NCBI RefSeq assembly: GCF_000004075.3
Contig: NC_026657.2
Coordinates: 21,510,501-21,574,500, forward strand
DNA from: Cucumis sativus
Taxonomy: Eukaryota; Streptophyta; Magnoliopsida; Cucurbitales; Cucurbitaceae
Length of the DNA: 64,000 nt
Direction of reading: 5' to 3'
Shown here piece by piece: positions 34,401 to 44,973 of this stretch. The position numbers and the translations under genes were made by a program. The notes below the pieces were generated by a model. It ran no database searches. It saw nothing but the letters and a program-made list of their open reading frames with translations, and was not told the DNA's origin. Every line of letters begins with the position of its first letter. Within the stretch, counting starts at the first letter, position 1.

Positions 34401-36345
34401 ATGAAAGAGAGGTTTAATAAGGAAACAACAATAGTTGTTTCTTCCTAAATCTGCTCATTCCTTTTTAGTTAAAAACAATAATTTAATCATGAATTATTAA
34501 GGTAATTTGATAATTTATTTTTTAAAAAAATAAAAAATAAAAAAGTTGTAAAAGGGAAATTAAAAATATGAAAACCCTAAAGAATCAAGCTTTGCAGGTT
34601 ATGTCGAAGTGTCTTAAATCCAATAATGTCAAAAAATTTACAGACGATTCCTCTGCACCTAATAATTTTTCTTTCTTGGGATAAGTGATTTTTGAAAAAT
34701 ATTTTAACATTTTCTCTGTTTCTATTATAAATTATTAATATGATTATATTATTGTTTAATTTGGTGTTGCCCAATCATCACTATCTTTAACCTCTAATTA
34801 TATTCCTAAGCCCACGTTTAAGCACGATGGTTACAGCTCAACTTTGTAAAAATTCCATCCTCATTGGATTGGATAATGTTAAATTACTACTTTCTTATAC
34901 CCAAAATACACAAACCTTACTCTTTCTCAAATTCAACCTAACTCAACTCATATATATATAATGTTTAAACTATTAACTCAAGTCCATTTTGGTTGTGTTT
35001 GTATGTGCTCATATTAACTCCCTTAATCCTTCTCTATCAGCATTCAAGTTGTAGTCAGACATTATTGATTTAAGTGAACTAGTAAAAAAATAGTATAATA
35101 CAATTCACTCTAATAAAATGTCACATGCAATATATGCATCTTTTTTCAAAAACAAACAATAAAATCTCTCATATAATATTCATCATAGTTATTGCATAAA
35201 ATTTTGAATTTTCTTTTTTAGAAAACTTATTGAAATGTATCAAGAGATCACTGTGTAGGTTATTTTTTCAAATAAAGTAGTTATTCTTACATAAATTATT
35301 TTATTTACTCTCCATATATACTAGCCTTTTTTAACTTTTAGAATATGAATAAAAATTAAATTTTAGCTATTTAATTTCTGTTGATTCCATGTTTAGTCCA
35401 CTACTATCAAAATTAAATTATGGCCTAATATTTTATATGTGCACACAATACCATGTATCATATCTAGATTATACTTTTTGAGTAGATATGAAACATGTTA
35501 GAGAGAGAAGAATTGTAGAAATGAAAAAAGCATAGAGAAATTTAAAAGTTAGAGTGATAGAGAGATTAGTAAAAAAAAAAAAATTAGGGAAGAAATACAT
35601 TAAATGAAGAATGTCGTAATAATTGGTATGCAGACTGAAAATTCAAACCTAAATATTGCCTCTATTTGTTATGTACTAAAATTATTTTTTAAAATTTCAA
35701 AGAAAATCAACCTATACGATTTTACTAAAAGAAAAAATGAAAAATATTTAAAGATTAAATACATACTGCAAAGAGAAGGACACTCTGTTTGGAAAAAAAT
35801 GTTGTATTCTATCGACACAAGAACATGAATAACTATTTTTGTAAACTCTATTACAGAAAAGAAAAATCCTCTAAACATTCACTTGATGATAGGAAAAGAC
35901 TATCCTCAATAACATTCGACATCTCATTTAAATCCAAAACTATCTTTGTCAAGAATGTTGATAATATCTACAAATTAGAATTATAATGTTAATTGTTAAT
36001 TGTTGTGTTATAAAGATAAAAGTAAAAAAAATTGAAGAAGTAATGTTTTAGAATGATGAAAAAAATATGTTAAGGAATTAATGAAATTATGAATGGAGAG
36101 AATATTAAAAATTAAGAAAGGAAAGTTGAAGGAAAGAATACAAAATAATATGTAAAACTTTGATTAGACTAAAAGAAAATCTATTTATTAAAGATTTTTC
36201 TTTTCTTTTTTTAATTTTAAATTTTTTAAATGTAGACTTTATGAGAGGGTTTGATAAGCACGTGACAAAGGTGGGAATGTGTCAGGGATCATGTGACACT
36301 CCTCAACCCTTCCTTTTCTTTTTTCTCTTTTTAATAATTAAAAAG

Positions 36346-36349
<4 letters not shown>
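31477..36349. other. Gene-free AT-rich DNA upstream of the GATA gene
   Basis: The GATA promoter and leader lie in the first few hundred bases. Beyond that the DNA is AT-rich repeat debris. At 33740-33810 palindromic TATCA-TGATAG sequences (CTATCAGTGACATTGATTG, TGATAGAAGTCTATCAGTG) look like part of a small hairpin MITE. At 32700-32860 a segment resembles one at 43880-44030. No gene was recognised. Confidence 0.45.

Positions 36350-36377
<28 letters not shown>
36350..36377. repeat. (TA)n microsatellite
   Basis: About fourteen TA units. A G-box (CACGTG) lies about 90 bp to the left, but no gene starts nearby. Confidence 0.9.
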
Positions 36378-39175
36378 TCCACACTTTTATTTTGAATTCA
36401 ATTATACAAAATATACCTAAACTTTTATTTATCCCTAACTCATCTTTTCCTAAAAGAGGTGTAACGGGATGGCGTTTTAAGTTGGTCACTCAACTTATTA
36501 CCATTAGAAGTGTTCAAATAACCTGACAATTTAGACTATCCAACAAAAATCATTAATTTTCATTTTGGATTAAGTTAAGTTAGATTGAATTTTTTATGTT
36601 TTTGTCGAGTTAGATTGGGTTCTAGTTACACTTTTAAAAATTCGAGTTAACCCAACCAAACTCAAATTTATAATATTATTAAAAAAATATTGTAACTTAT
36701 AAACATTATAATTCATACATGTATTACTACGAAGCTTGTAATAGATATGATGGATTTTGATATTTAATATTTGAGTTCTATGAAATTTTAGTTATTAACA
36801 TGTATTTGGAAACAAATTTAAATATTTCAAGTTAATAAAAAATATACTTAGAAAAAAAGAGGTCCAACTTTTGAGTTGAAGATCTTATTTGGACTATGAC
36901 CAACCCAACAACATATCATCAACCGAACCTAGTACTACTCTAACTTAAACACTTTTAATTAAGCTTTTAGATGCGGAAGAGTTTAATTTATTATTGTATA
37001 ATTAGGACGTATTTTAATATTAAAATAAGATGAAAATTTATGTAGAAGTTAAAATGATATATAAGAATATTGGGTGACAAGTAGTATGAACAAATTGAGG
37101 AGGAACTATAGATGATTTGAATGATGTATTTTGATTTTGTTGTATGTATAGGTTTTAATTTATACACATGAGCTGTTATATGTCAATATTCACCCTTATT
37201 TTAATAGAAAATATATGATTTGGAATAATTTGATGTCCAAAGTATTGTTTTGGAACAATTTTTTAAACGTGTAGATAAAAATATGGCTCTCTAATATATA
37301 GAAACATATAATTGAAATTTATAGAAAAGTTGTAAGGATATTTTGTATAATCTAAGATTTTGTTTGTGTCGTAGTTGTCAACTTGGAGAAGTATTTTGAT
37401 GAAAAGAGTTGTAAGAGATGGGGAATCTAATCGTAGGGGCCAATTTCGAACTACCTTTCTATTATGCCCCTTCGTACGTGCATTGTCTATGTCATGTCAA
37501 GCCACATGCCCAATCAATCCAATCACTACAACTCCAAAGCACCTTCTTTATTTTTCACAACACACTATTATCATATCAATTCTTTCTTTTCTTATCGCCA
37601 ATATATATATACATACACACATTATTCTATTAAAACTAGTTTGAAATTATCATTAAAAGTTGTACAGAATGATTTTGAAAATGAACAAAATTAATATATT
37701 AACAATTTGAAAATCACATTTTCTTTAATCTACTTTCTTAACAATCAATTTAACAACCAACATTTTTCAAAACTTTTTCTTTCGTTTTGGTTCCAAATTC
37801 TGAGAACATCATCTATAGACGAGGAGTGAGAATAAATAGAGAAACTCTTTAGTTAATTCTATATCAAATATTGTTCTCCCATACAATATTGTAGTATGAA
37901 TAATTAAATTAAATTTGTGTTTCGTTAAACTTTTCAAATGTTTTTTTTTTTTTTTGTCAAAATCAAATTTATTTAATTTTTGAAAAAATTAGTATATAAA
38001 ACTACTCCAAATAATTTTATTTTTCTTAAAATAAAATGAGTTTATATCTGCCATATCGCCAAAACTTAAAAAGATAATGAAAGGGATAAACAAATAGTTG
38101 CTGAAATGTATCCTTGGGGATAAGTTGTCTCTATATGATGTCATTTTTTTCCTTCCAATATTTAGCTTTTTCCCAACTTCCAACCTTTCTGAACTTCTAC
38201 TCTTCTCTTCCGTCCAAAACTTTCATTTTCAACATTGATTTTTAAAACCCATAAAAAAAAAAAACTATATTTGAAGCGAGTGATACGGATTTTGCTTTAT
38301 TTATTGTCCAAAATTATTTTTATTTCTAAAAAATAAAATATGAAGAAAAAAAAAAGCCTATTTATTGTTTATGTGTTTTTAATCACTTAAAATCTTGTGA
38401 ATTTTGCTTCTTATTTACCATTTAAAACTATCATTTTCAAAGAAATAAAATGTTGAAAACATGCGGATATGGGAAAGAAGGTTGATATTGCATATGGTGG
38501 TGAAAAAGATGCGATTCATATCATAATAAAATGTCTTTAATTTTACATCTATATTAAGGTTTTTTAATCGTACCATACAATTAAAAGGAATAAATACAGC
38601 TTGTGAAGAGATGATGAAGACTTAGACTCAAACTTAAAATTTCTATGTTATCTATATTTTTTGAACCCATCCTCATTTAGATGAAACATAATTTAATACA
38701 CAAGGTATCTAAATACGTTATACATGAGTATCCATATGATGGATGAAGTATGATATGTAATAAAATTAAATAGAAACATTATTCCACCAACTAAAAAGGC
38801 TAATATGTATCACAATGAGTAAAATGGAGAAAGAGTTGTTGACAAATTATTACACATCACATTAATAGAATTAGCTACACACAACAAATTGCTTCAAATG
38901 AAAAAGTAAGACTTTAATTGAGGATATATATGTTTAGCCCATATGTTGATGTGCTTTTCTAACTTAGTTCCTATCCCTATTGCTTTAAAAGGTTTCAATT
39001 TAAGCTTTTACGATTTGACATTTTTAAAGAATAATAATAAAAAAAATTACCCTTATCATAGGCAAATGTTAAACTTAATAATTATAAGCTTACATGACCT
39101 CTACCCCATTCATTAATGAGCTGCTACAAAATTAAATAAGAAATTAAACCTCTGCAAGAAAACAATTTTAATACT
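36378..39175. other. Gene-free AT-rich DNA
   Basis: Contains degenerate repeats such as GTTAGATTGGGTT and AACCCAACCAAAC runs at 36560-36660 that resemble those inside the copia insertion at 19970-20080. Nothing coding was recognised. Confidence 0.45.
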
Positions 39176-39442
39176 TAAAAGAATTCTTCTTGCATACTTA
39201 AAAAAATACAATATCTGTCACCTAGACTTAAGGCTTATAATTAACTTTTAAAAGAATTCTTCTTGCATACTTAAAAAGATACAATATTTGTCACGTAGGC
39301 TTAAGGCTTATAATTAACTTACTAAAGAGGATATATCTCAAGTGGCATAGGTGTAAAGATCAAAGTGAACCAAATTACTAAAGATGATATATCTCCACTA
39401 TATCTCAAGTGGCATAGGTGTAAAGATCAAAGTGAACCAAAG
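39176..39442 (+). repeat. Two adjacent tandem duplications (73 bp and 57-68 bp units)
   Basis: The first unit (GAATTCTTCTTGCATACTTA through AAGGCTTATAATTAACTT) occurs at 39176 and again 73 bp later with few differences. The second unit (ACTAAAGA-GATATATCTC through CAAAGTGAACCAAA) occurs at 39321 and 39378, the later copy carrying an extra CACTATATCTC. The high identity points to recent duplication. Confidence 0.88.
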
Positions 39443-39818
39443 TTAAAAGTATAAGAACTAAAATGAATATTTTAAAAGTAAAGAAAGAAAGAAAAAAAAA
39501 AACTAAATCAAATATATGGAACCAAAATAATATTTAAACCTTTTAAATACTTACTGAAATAATATGAATTATGGGTTGACACATAATGTTGAATTAACGA
39601 TCCACCATCTCATTGTGAATGGTGTAAGTTGGAGTGTGATAGAAAATAGAATTCATCAAACTCAATAGACGCAAAAGATAAAAGTAGCTGTGACAACAAA
39701 CAAGAAGTTAAAATAGTCCAAAGCTCTCTAGATCTCTTGGTAATTTTGATGTCTTACAGAGTTAAAATTGTGTAAAGTATACCAAAATGTGTTACGAAAA
39801 GAAGTAAAAAAGAGGACA
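39443..39818. other. Region downstream of SEC13
   Basis: AT-rich; includes the presumed 3' UTR of the minus-strand SEC13 gene. No other feature recognised. Confidence 0.5.
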
Positions 39819-40724
39819 TTAAGGTTCAACAGTTGAAACCTGCTGCCAATCACCATCCACTGCTTCTTTCCATAATGAAACATTGTTATTTCCATCAGCC
39901 ACGGCCAGGATATTGCCCGTTAACGACCATGATACCCTCCAAACAGGGGTTTTAAAGTCCTTTAGAACCTTACCTTCCCATTGATCTCCTTCTTTCACAA
40001 CGGTCCAGATAACAACTTTCCCGTCTTGAGACGCACTTGCAATTGTTGATTTCGGCAAACCAAGGTTAGGAGCCCATGAAACATCTCTAACCCAATCACT
40101 GTGCATTTGGAGAGCTGGGAAGCAATCCATCTTCCAAACTCCATTGTACAGCTTCCACACCTTCACTGTATTGTCGCAACCGCCTGAGCATAGCTTCTGA
40201 ACAGGATCGAGTAAAGCGGAGCCAACAAGAGCACCCGGTGTGGTAGATGGAGCCCATGAAACAGATGTGACTCCAACTGGGTGAGCTTGATCGATCCTAG
40301 AGGTGTCCCAACCACCGTCTGCTCTTGCAGTGAATACAGAGATATTGCCATCAGATGAACCACATGCCAAACAAAGACCCACTTCATGAGGGGCCCAAGC
40401 AATTGAGTTAACAGATGATTTATGATCATCGAAAATATGGGCTTGCGACCACTCATTTTGATTGCCTTCCTTCCATATTATCACACGACCATCATAAGAA
40501 CATGAAGCAAGCAAGGGACCAAATTTTGGGTGTGCCCAGGCAACCTGCCATACAGGTCCTTGGTGACCGGTAAGCGTTGCAAGATGCTGAGTGGCTGAGT
40601 TGCTTACACCAGTGATCTTGATAGTTTGGTCAGATGAAGCTGATGCAACACGCTTACCATAATAATCCATCGCAACATCATGAATAGTGTCTTGATGACC
40701 AGTTTCAATCTTTTGACCAGGCAT
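39819..40724 (-). CDS. SEC13: SEC13 WD40 protein (COPII coat and nuclear pore subunit)
   Basis: A single coding exon of 301 residues from ATG 40724 (MPGQKIETGHQDTIHDVAMD) to the TAA at 39819. Six WD40 repeats form the incomplete beta-propeller of SEC13: TGHQDTIHDVAMDYYGKRVA, TGHQGPVWQVAWAHPKFG, DHKSSVNSIAWAPHEVG, AHPVGVTSVSWAPS, MHSDWVRDVSWAPNLG and DFKTPVWRVSWSLTGN. Full length equals that of plant SEC13A/B (about 300 residues). SEC13 pairs with SEC31 in the outer COPII coat for ER export and with NUP145C-type proteins in the nuclear pore. No disruption is visible. A splice acceptor (GTTGTCAG/AGAAG) five bases upstream of the ATG indicates that the leader is interrupted by an intron. Confidence 0.96.
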   Translation of the reverse strand: MPGQKIETGHQDTIHDVAMDYYGKRVASASSDQTIKITGVSNSATQHLATLTGHQGPVWQVAWAHPKFGPLLASCSYDGRVIIWKEGNQNEWSQAHIFDDHKSSVNSIAWAPHEVGLCLACGSSDGNISVFTARADGGWDTSRIDQAHPVGVTSVSWAPSTTPGALVGSALLDPVQKLCSGGCDNTVKVWKLYNGVWKMDCFPALQMHSDWVRDVSWAPNLGLPKSTIASASQDGKVVIWTVVKEGDQWEGKVLKDFKTPVWRVSWSLTGNILAVADGNNNVSLWKEAVDGDWQQVSTVEP

Positions 40725-42655
40725 CTTCTCTGACAACTAATTCCACCAATGAGTAATAGGAACTATAATTGGTACTCAATTTTCCTCGTTGATCTCTGTG
40801 GAAAAGCCACATCTTAAAAGATGATATGTTTCATAAACATTAAAGGGAAACTTCTAAAGTTATCTTTCATTCTATACATCAATATAATCTTAAGCTATGG
40901 CCCATAGCCTATGGGTTATCGCAATTCAATGTCAGCAAGAAAAGTCCTCCCATATGACCTATTTTTTTATCCTTCCTACAGTTTGATTTCCACATCTCGT
41001 ATATTTTAGCCATTAATAAAACATTGTAAAAATTGTATAATAGAAAAAAATGGTATAATAAGAAAAAAACTGTCTCGGGATAATGCAGCTTAATAAACAA
41101 AGCTCAAAAGAAAAATGGATGAAGAAGCTAAAAGTTACAGTATACAAGCTGACTCCTACACAAGAGTGCATTACTCGCCAAAATGTTGAACAGCCCAAAA
41201 TGAGGACATAATAACTAGTAAACTAAAATTAAAAAATAGATTAAGCCCAAGTCTACAAAACTCTTCATCTTTTGGATAAGAAATAACAAAATAGAAAATA
41301 GAAAATGTTCAAATCAAGAACAGAACAAAGCAAGCACAATTTCACCAAACTCTACTTTCTTTTAAGGATAAGTAACAGCACATTAGAAACAGCAAAAGTA
41401 CAATACTCAAGAAGGAAATAGAGGATGCATGATTCAACAACACACTTCTCTTTTTTCTACAGATAAGAAATAGCAAAAAAAAAAAAAAAATGATCACAAA
41501 TGAAAACAGCGCATGTACGGTTCCACAGAACTCTTCATTTTTAGGATAAGAAATAGCATAGTAGAAAATGTATACAGTCAAGAAGCAAAGACAAAAAGAG
41601 AACATCTCATGCCAGATCCACTTCAGATTGCAACCTTTCCAGCCAGTTGTCCCAATAATTTGTTCAAGGTATATTTAGCAACGAAATCTAAGCTTGACCA
41701 ACTAAACAGAGACTAGTCAAGAGATACAAAAGGAAATCTAGGATGTTTCGAGTGCTAAACAACCTAATATAAGAAGTTCAAAACACCGTATTCTGCTAAA
41801 AAAATGGTCATTAAAGAAAACACGTTCAAAGTTTTCCCCTACTTCCCTACACAGAAAGCACCAACGAGGACGTTCAGGTATCATTTCTAAACTATTCTAA
41901 ATTTTGTGGAAAGTGTTCACTGTTCAGCCTTTCGCAAAAAGGTACCGTGGCCAATTTTATTTGGAAGTCCAGGTACAAGATATAGAACTTAGTTTCTTAG
42001 GAAGGCAAAATTCTAGTAAAGAATAGTTCGGAATTGTTGTCATCAAAACAAACATAAAAAGTCTGATTTCTGATACTAAACGAAGAATCTCTCCTCACTT
42101 AATGTTGCAACACATTGGTAAAACTAAAACAAGAGGACGTTAAATCACAAGCTTAAATTATAGCCAATTTAATCAACAAACTACTCACGGGTGGGAATGG
42201 GAACCCAGCCAACCAAACCAAAAGAAAAGTTCATGAACGTAGCATTCACCATCATTTTAACTAGATCAGATCCAATTATAACACTAAGCCCTAATTTCAA
42301 GTTTTATGATCATACAAACAAAACGGGGACAAATCAACAAATTAACCAGCTAAAATCAATGAGACCTTCAAGAAGAAAAAAAATTTGATCGTGAGGAAAC
42401 CATATTGCAGAAAATTACACGAAAAACATGCATGAATTCAACAAATAAAAATGAATAACAAGAAAATATTGAGTAATGAGAGTGATTGCAATAAAGATGG
42501 AAATGCAGGGAAGCATCGATACCACGAGGATTGTAGAGGCGATTGGATGGAATTCTACTGGAGCGATCCGAAGGATGGAAGAAGAAGAAGTTACAGAAAT
42601 TGAGTTCCAAGTTTGTGCCAGTCTTCAATGGCGATTCTGATTTACGAGACGATGG
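40725..42655 (-). other. SEC13 leader exon and 5' UTR intron (inferred)
   Basis: The acceptor next to the SEC13 start begins a probable intron, 40730-42522. Its donor would be CCTCGTG/GTATCG at 42522, preceded by a pyrimidine-rich leader exon (about 42523-42655) containing CTTCTTCTTCTTCC. A long leader intron that can raise expression is common for plant housekeeping genes. This was inferred from splice-site shape only; the intron holds no gene I can recognise. Confidence 0.6.
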
Positions 42656-42760
42656 TATAGCGTTGAAAGTTTAATTTGGGCTTTGACTGAAATGGATTTG
42701 TGTCCGTTACGTGATAATTGAGCCCAAATTGTTCGTAGAGGCCCACATCAATGGGCTTTT
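42656..42760 (-). promoter_or_regulatory. SEC13 promoter with site II elements
   Basis: Four site II-type boxes cluster here: TGGGCT at 42677, AGCCCA at 42721, GGCCCA at 42740 and TGGGCT at 42752. TCP factors bind such boxes in promoters of growth-related housekeeping genes. They lie immediately upstream of the inferred leader exon, and no such density occurs elsewhere in this AT-rich window. Confidence 0.6.
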
Positions 42761-44150
42761 CTCAATTAAATACCCATGGACAAAATGAAAATTTTGTTTA
42801 TTTTCATTTTTAATGTAAAAAAAAATCCTTTTTATTTAAGAAATCATGCTAAAATAGCAAGATTATAATAGAAAATAGCAACCCTAATATAAAGATGGAC
42901 CTAAGAAAGTTAATTTGGGTGGAGCCCCATTCTACTCAGATGGTTGTTAAGTTGACAACAAATAAAATAGAGGGCGGTAATATATACCTTGGCGATAGTG
43001 AGCAACTTTGATAGACACAACAAGAGCTCTTCTAAGTTCGTAAAGCATTTTCTTTTTGTTTGTTCATCTCAAATTATCGAGTTGTAGTATATTTAGAAAG
43101 TAAATTGTTCAATTAAACTATTTGAAAGATATTTATAACGTGGGATTGAGACCTCTTTTGTAATCTTAGTGGTAGTAAAACAAGAAGTTACAAAAAAAGT
43201 TAACACTTTTGATCTAGAGCGAAGCCATACATTTTTTATCTTATCTATTTTTCTCTTCTCTTTATTATTTTTTATATCTTATTTAAACTTTTCCTCTAAT
43301 TTTTAAAACGAGAGTTTGAGATGTAATTTAATTTATTGTATAATAATTTATACTTTAGATTAACTTCAATTGTTCAAAAAATTCGTATAAGCATAATGGT
43401 ATATACAATTTTTTATGCAACAAAATATTTATGTTACGTGACATCCTTAGTTTTTCAATTTTAAAAAACCAGATGATTATAAAAAAGAAGTGTAGTTTTA
43501 ATTTATTTATTTTTTAAAATTTTAGTATGATTTCATGTATTTCTTTCCGATAACAACCATAGCAACAAAGAAAATTAAATAAATAAAAAACATTTTGGAA
43601 CTACAAAGAATGGAAAGAAACAAAAGTTTTAAATGCAAAAGAATAAAACCATTACTAAATTGAATCGAAAGAATCCATTGTTAAAACCTTATTTGGATTG
43701 CCAATAAAAAAAAAGTATTTTTTTTGTTAAAGTATTCTAATAAACTTTCAAAACTAAAGTTTTGAGTCTTTTTTAAATATCCTAAAAAAATTTAAATGAC
43801 TCATTTTAAAAATAAAAAAAATTTATAAAAAAAATTACGTAGACACTCAAAGAATTAATAGAGAAAATTTTGTATACCACTTCATTTAGGGTATAGAAAT
43901 CATTTATTAACCACTTCATTTATTAACAGTCAGGTAAACAAGTATAAAAAATGGTGTGGATTCAACCATAAATATTGAATAAATAAATAAATTTATTAAC
44001 GTGTTAATAATTAAAACATAGTTTAGTTTTTTATTTGTCAAACACGCATACACGTGTTACAATTCTAACATCTGTACTTCTCTAATTTGCAGCAATACCC
44101 TGCATCCAATAAAGTTATGGTTTTTAATACTCAATCTTTATTTTTTTAAT
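42761..44150. other. Gene-free AT-rich DNA between SEC13 and the DUF761 gene
   Basis: No coding sequence recognised. The segment at about 43880-44030 (GGGTATAGAAATCA, GTGTGGATTCA, TTATTAACGTGTTAATAAT) resembles 32700-32860 and is probably a dispersed MITE-like repeat. Confidence 0.45.
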
Positions 44151-44208
44151 CCACCCTTTCCCTTTCCTTTCCTTTCCTTGTCCATTTCCCTTATATATAT
44201 ATATATGT
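44151..44208 (+). promoter_or_regulatory. Core promoter of the DUF761 gene
   Basis: A pyrimidine patch (CCCTTTCCCTTTCC and TTTCCTTTCC) is followed by a TATATATATATATAT run at 44191-44207, which can serve as TATA box. Transcription would start near 44230, leaving a leader of about 120 bases before ATG 44353. Confidence 0.55.
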
Positions 44209-44352
44209 AACCCTTCCAATTCTCTACCATTATCTCTCAATTCTCAACCAAAATACAAATCCCTTGTCTTCTCTAGAAATACCTCCTCATTTTTCCCCCT
44301 TTTCTTCTTCTTCTCAACATTCGAAGAATATACCAAAAAAAAAGGGGAGAAA

Positions 44353-44973
44353 ATGGATCAAAGTTTGGAAGTGATATCAAAGAAAATATGCAACATGGTA
44401 CGCATAGCTTATTACATGCTAAGGAAAGGTATTTTCAAAAGCAAGCTTATGGTTGATCTCACAAATCTCATCTCTAAACGCCGCAAGCTCACAGGAAAAG
44501 CTCTAAAGAATCTCATGTTCCACCACCACGACGGCGTCTCTGGTCTTGCCTTCTCCCTTGCCCCTTTCCGCCGCAACCACAACCTCGATCTCGCCGCCGC
44601 TGCCAGTCACTACGAATTTAGCTGCACCAACACCCCTGCTTTTCCTAGTTTTCATTACACCTTCAACAAACGACGCCATTTCTTCGCATGTGCTCACGCG
44701 CCTAATACACTGGACGATGACGTGGCTGCCATGAACGCTTTCAAGGCTGTTTGGGAGGCTCTTAACAATAATAATGACGTGGCTGCTGAAGTGGCTTCCC
44801 CGGCATTACCTGGGTTTGGTCGGAGTCCGATGGTTGTTCGGCAGCTGAGAGTCACTGACTCCCCGTTTCCAGTGGCCGGAGGTGGCGATGAGGACTGCCA
44901 TGTGGATAAAGCGGCAGAGGAATTTATAAATCGGTTTTACAAGGAATTGCGGTTGCAGAAGACAGCGGAGTAA
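44353..44973 (+). CDS. DUF761 protein, Avr9/Cf-9 rapidly elicited protein 146-like
   Basis: An intronless frame of 206 residues from an ATG in good context (GGAGAAAATGGAT). The N-terminus has IAYYMLRKGIFKSKLMVDL and a basic KRRKLTGKAL stretch, and the C-terminus carries the DUF761 motif, VDKAAEEFINRFYKELRLQ, near residues 183-201. This layout is that of the plant family including tomato/tobacco ACRE146, genes induced within minutes of pathogen recognition. Biochemical function is not known for the family. The middle is rich in histidine, alanine and asparagine and is probably unstructured. Raised GC content compared with the surroundings and a full-length family match support a real gene. Confidence 0.88.
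   Translation: MDQSLEVISKKICNMVRIAYYMLRKGIFKSKLMVDLTNLISKRRKLTGKALKNLMFHHHDGVSGLAFSLAPFRRNHNLDLAAAASHYEFSCTNTPAFPSFHYTFNKRRHFFACAHAPNTLDDDVAAMNAFKAVWEALNNNNDVAAEVASPALPGFGRSPMVVRQLRVTDSPFPVAGGGDEDCHVDKAAEEFINRFYKELRLQKTAE

Noticed and set aside
37375..37694. Three overlapping plus-strand frames of 71-89 codons
   Set aside because: No domain, no promoter or codon bias, and all three frames open at once, as expected by chance.
40163..40456. Second minus-strand frame of 97 codons inside SEC13
   Set aside because: Out-of-frame reading of SEC13 WD40 coding sequence.
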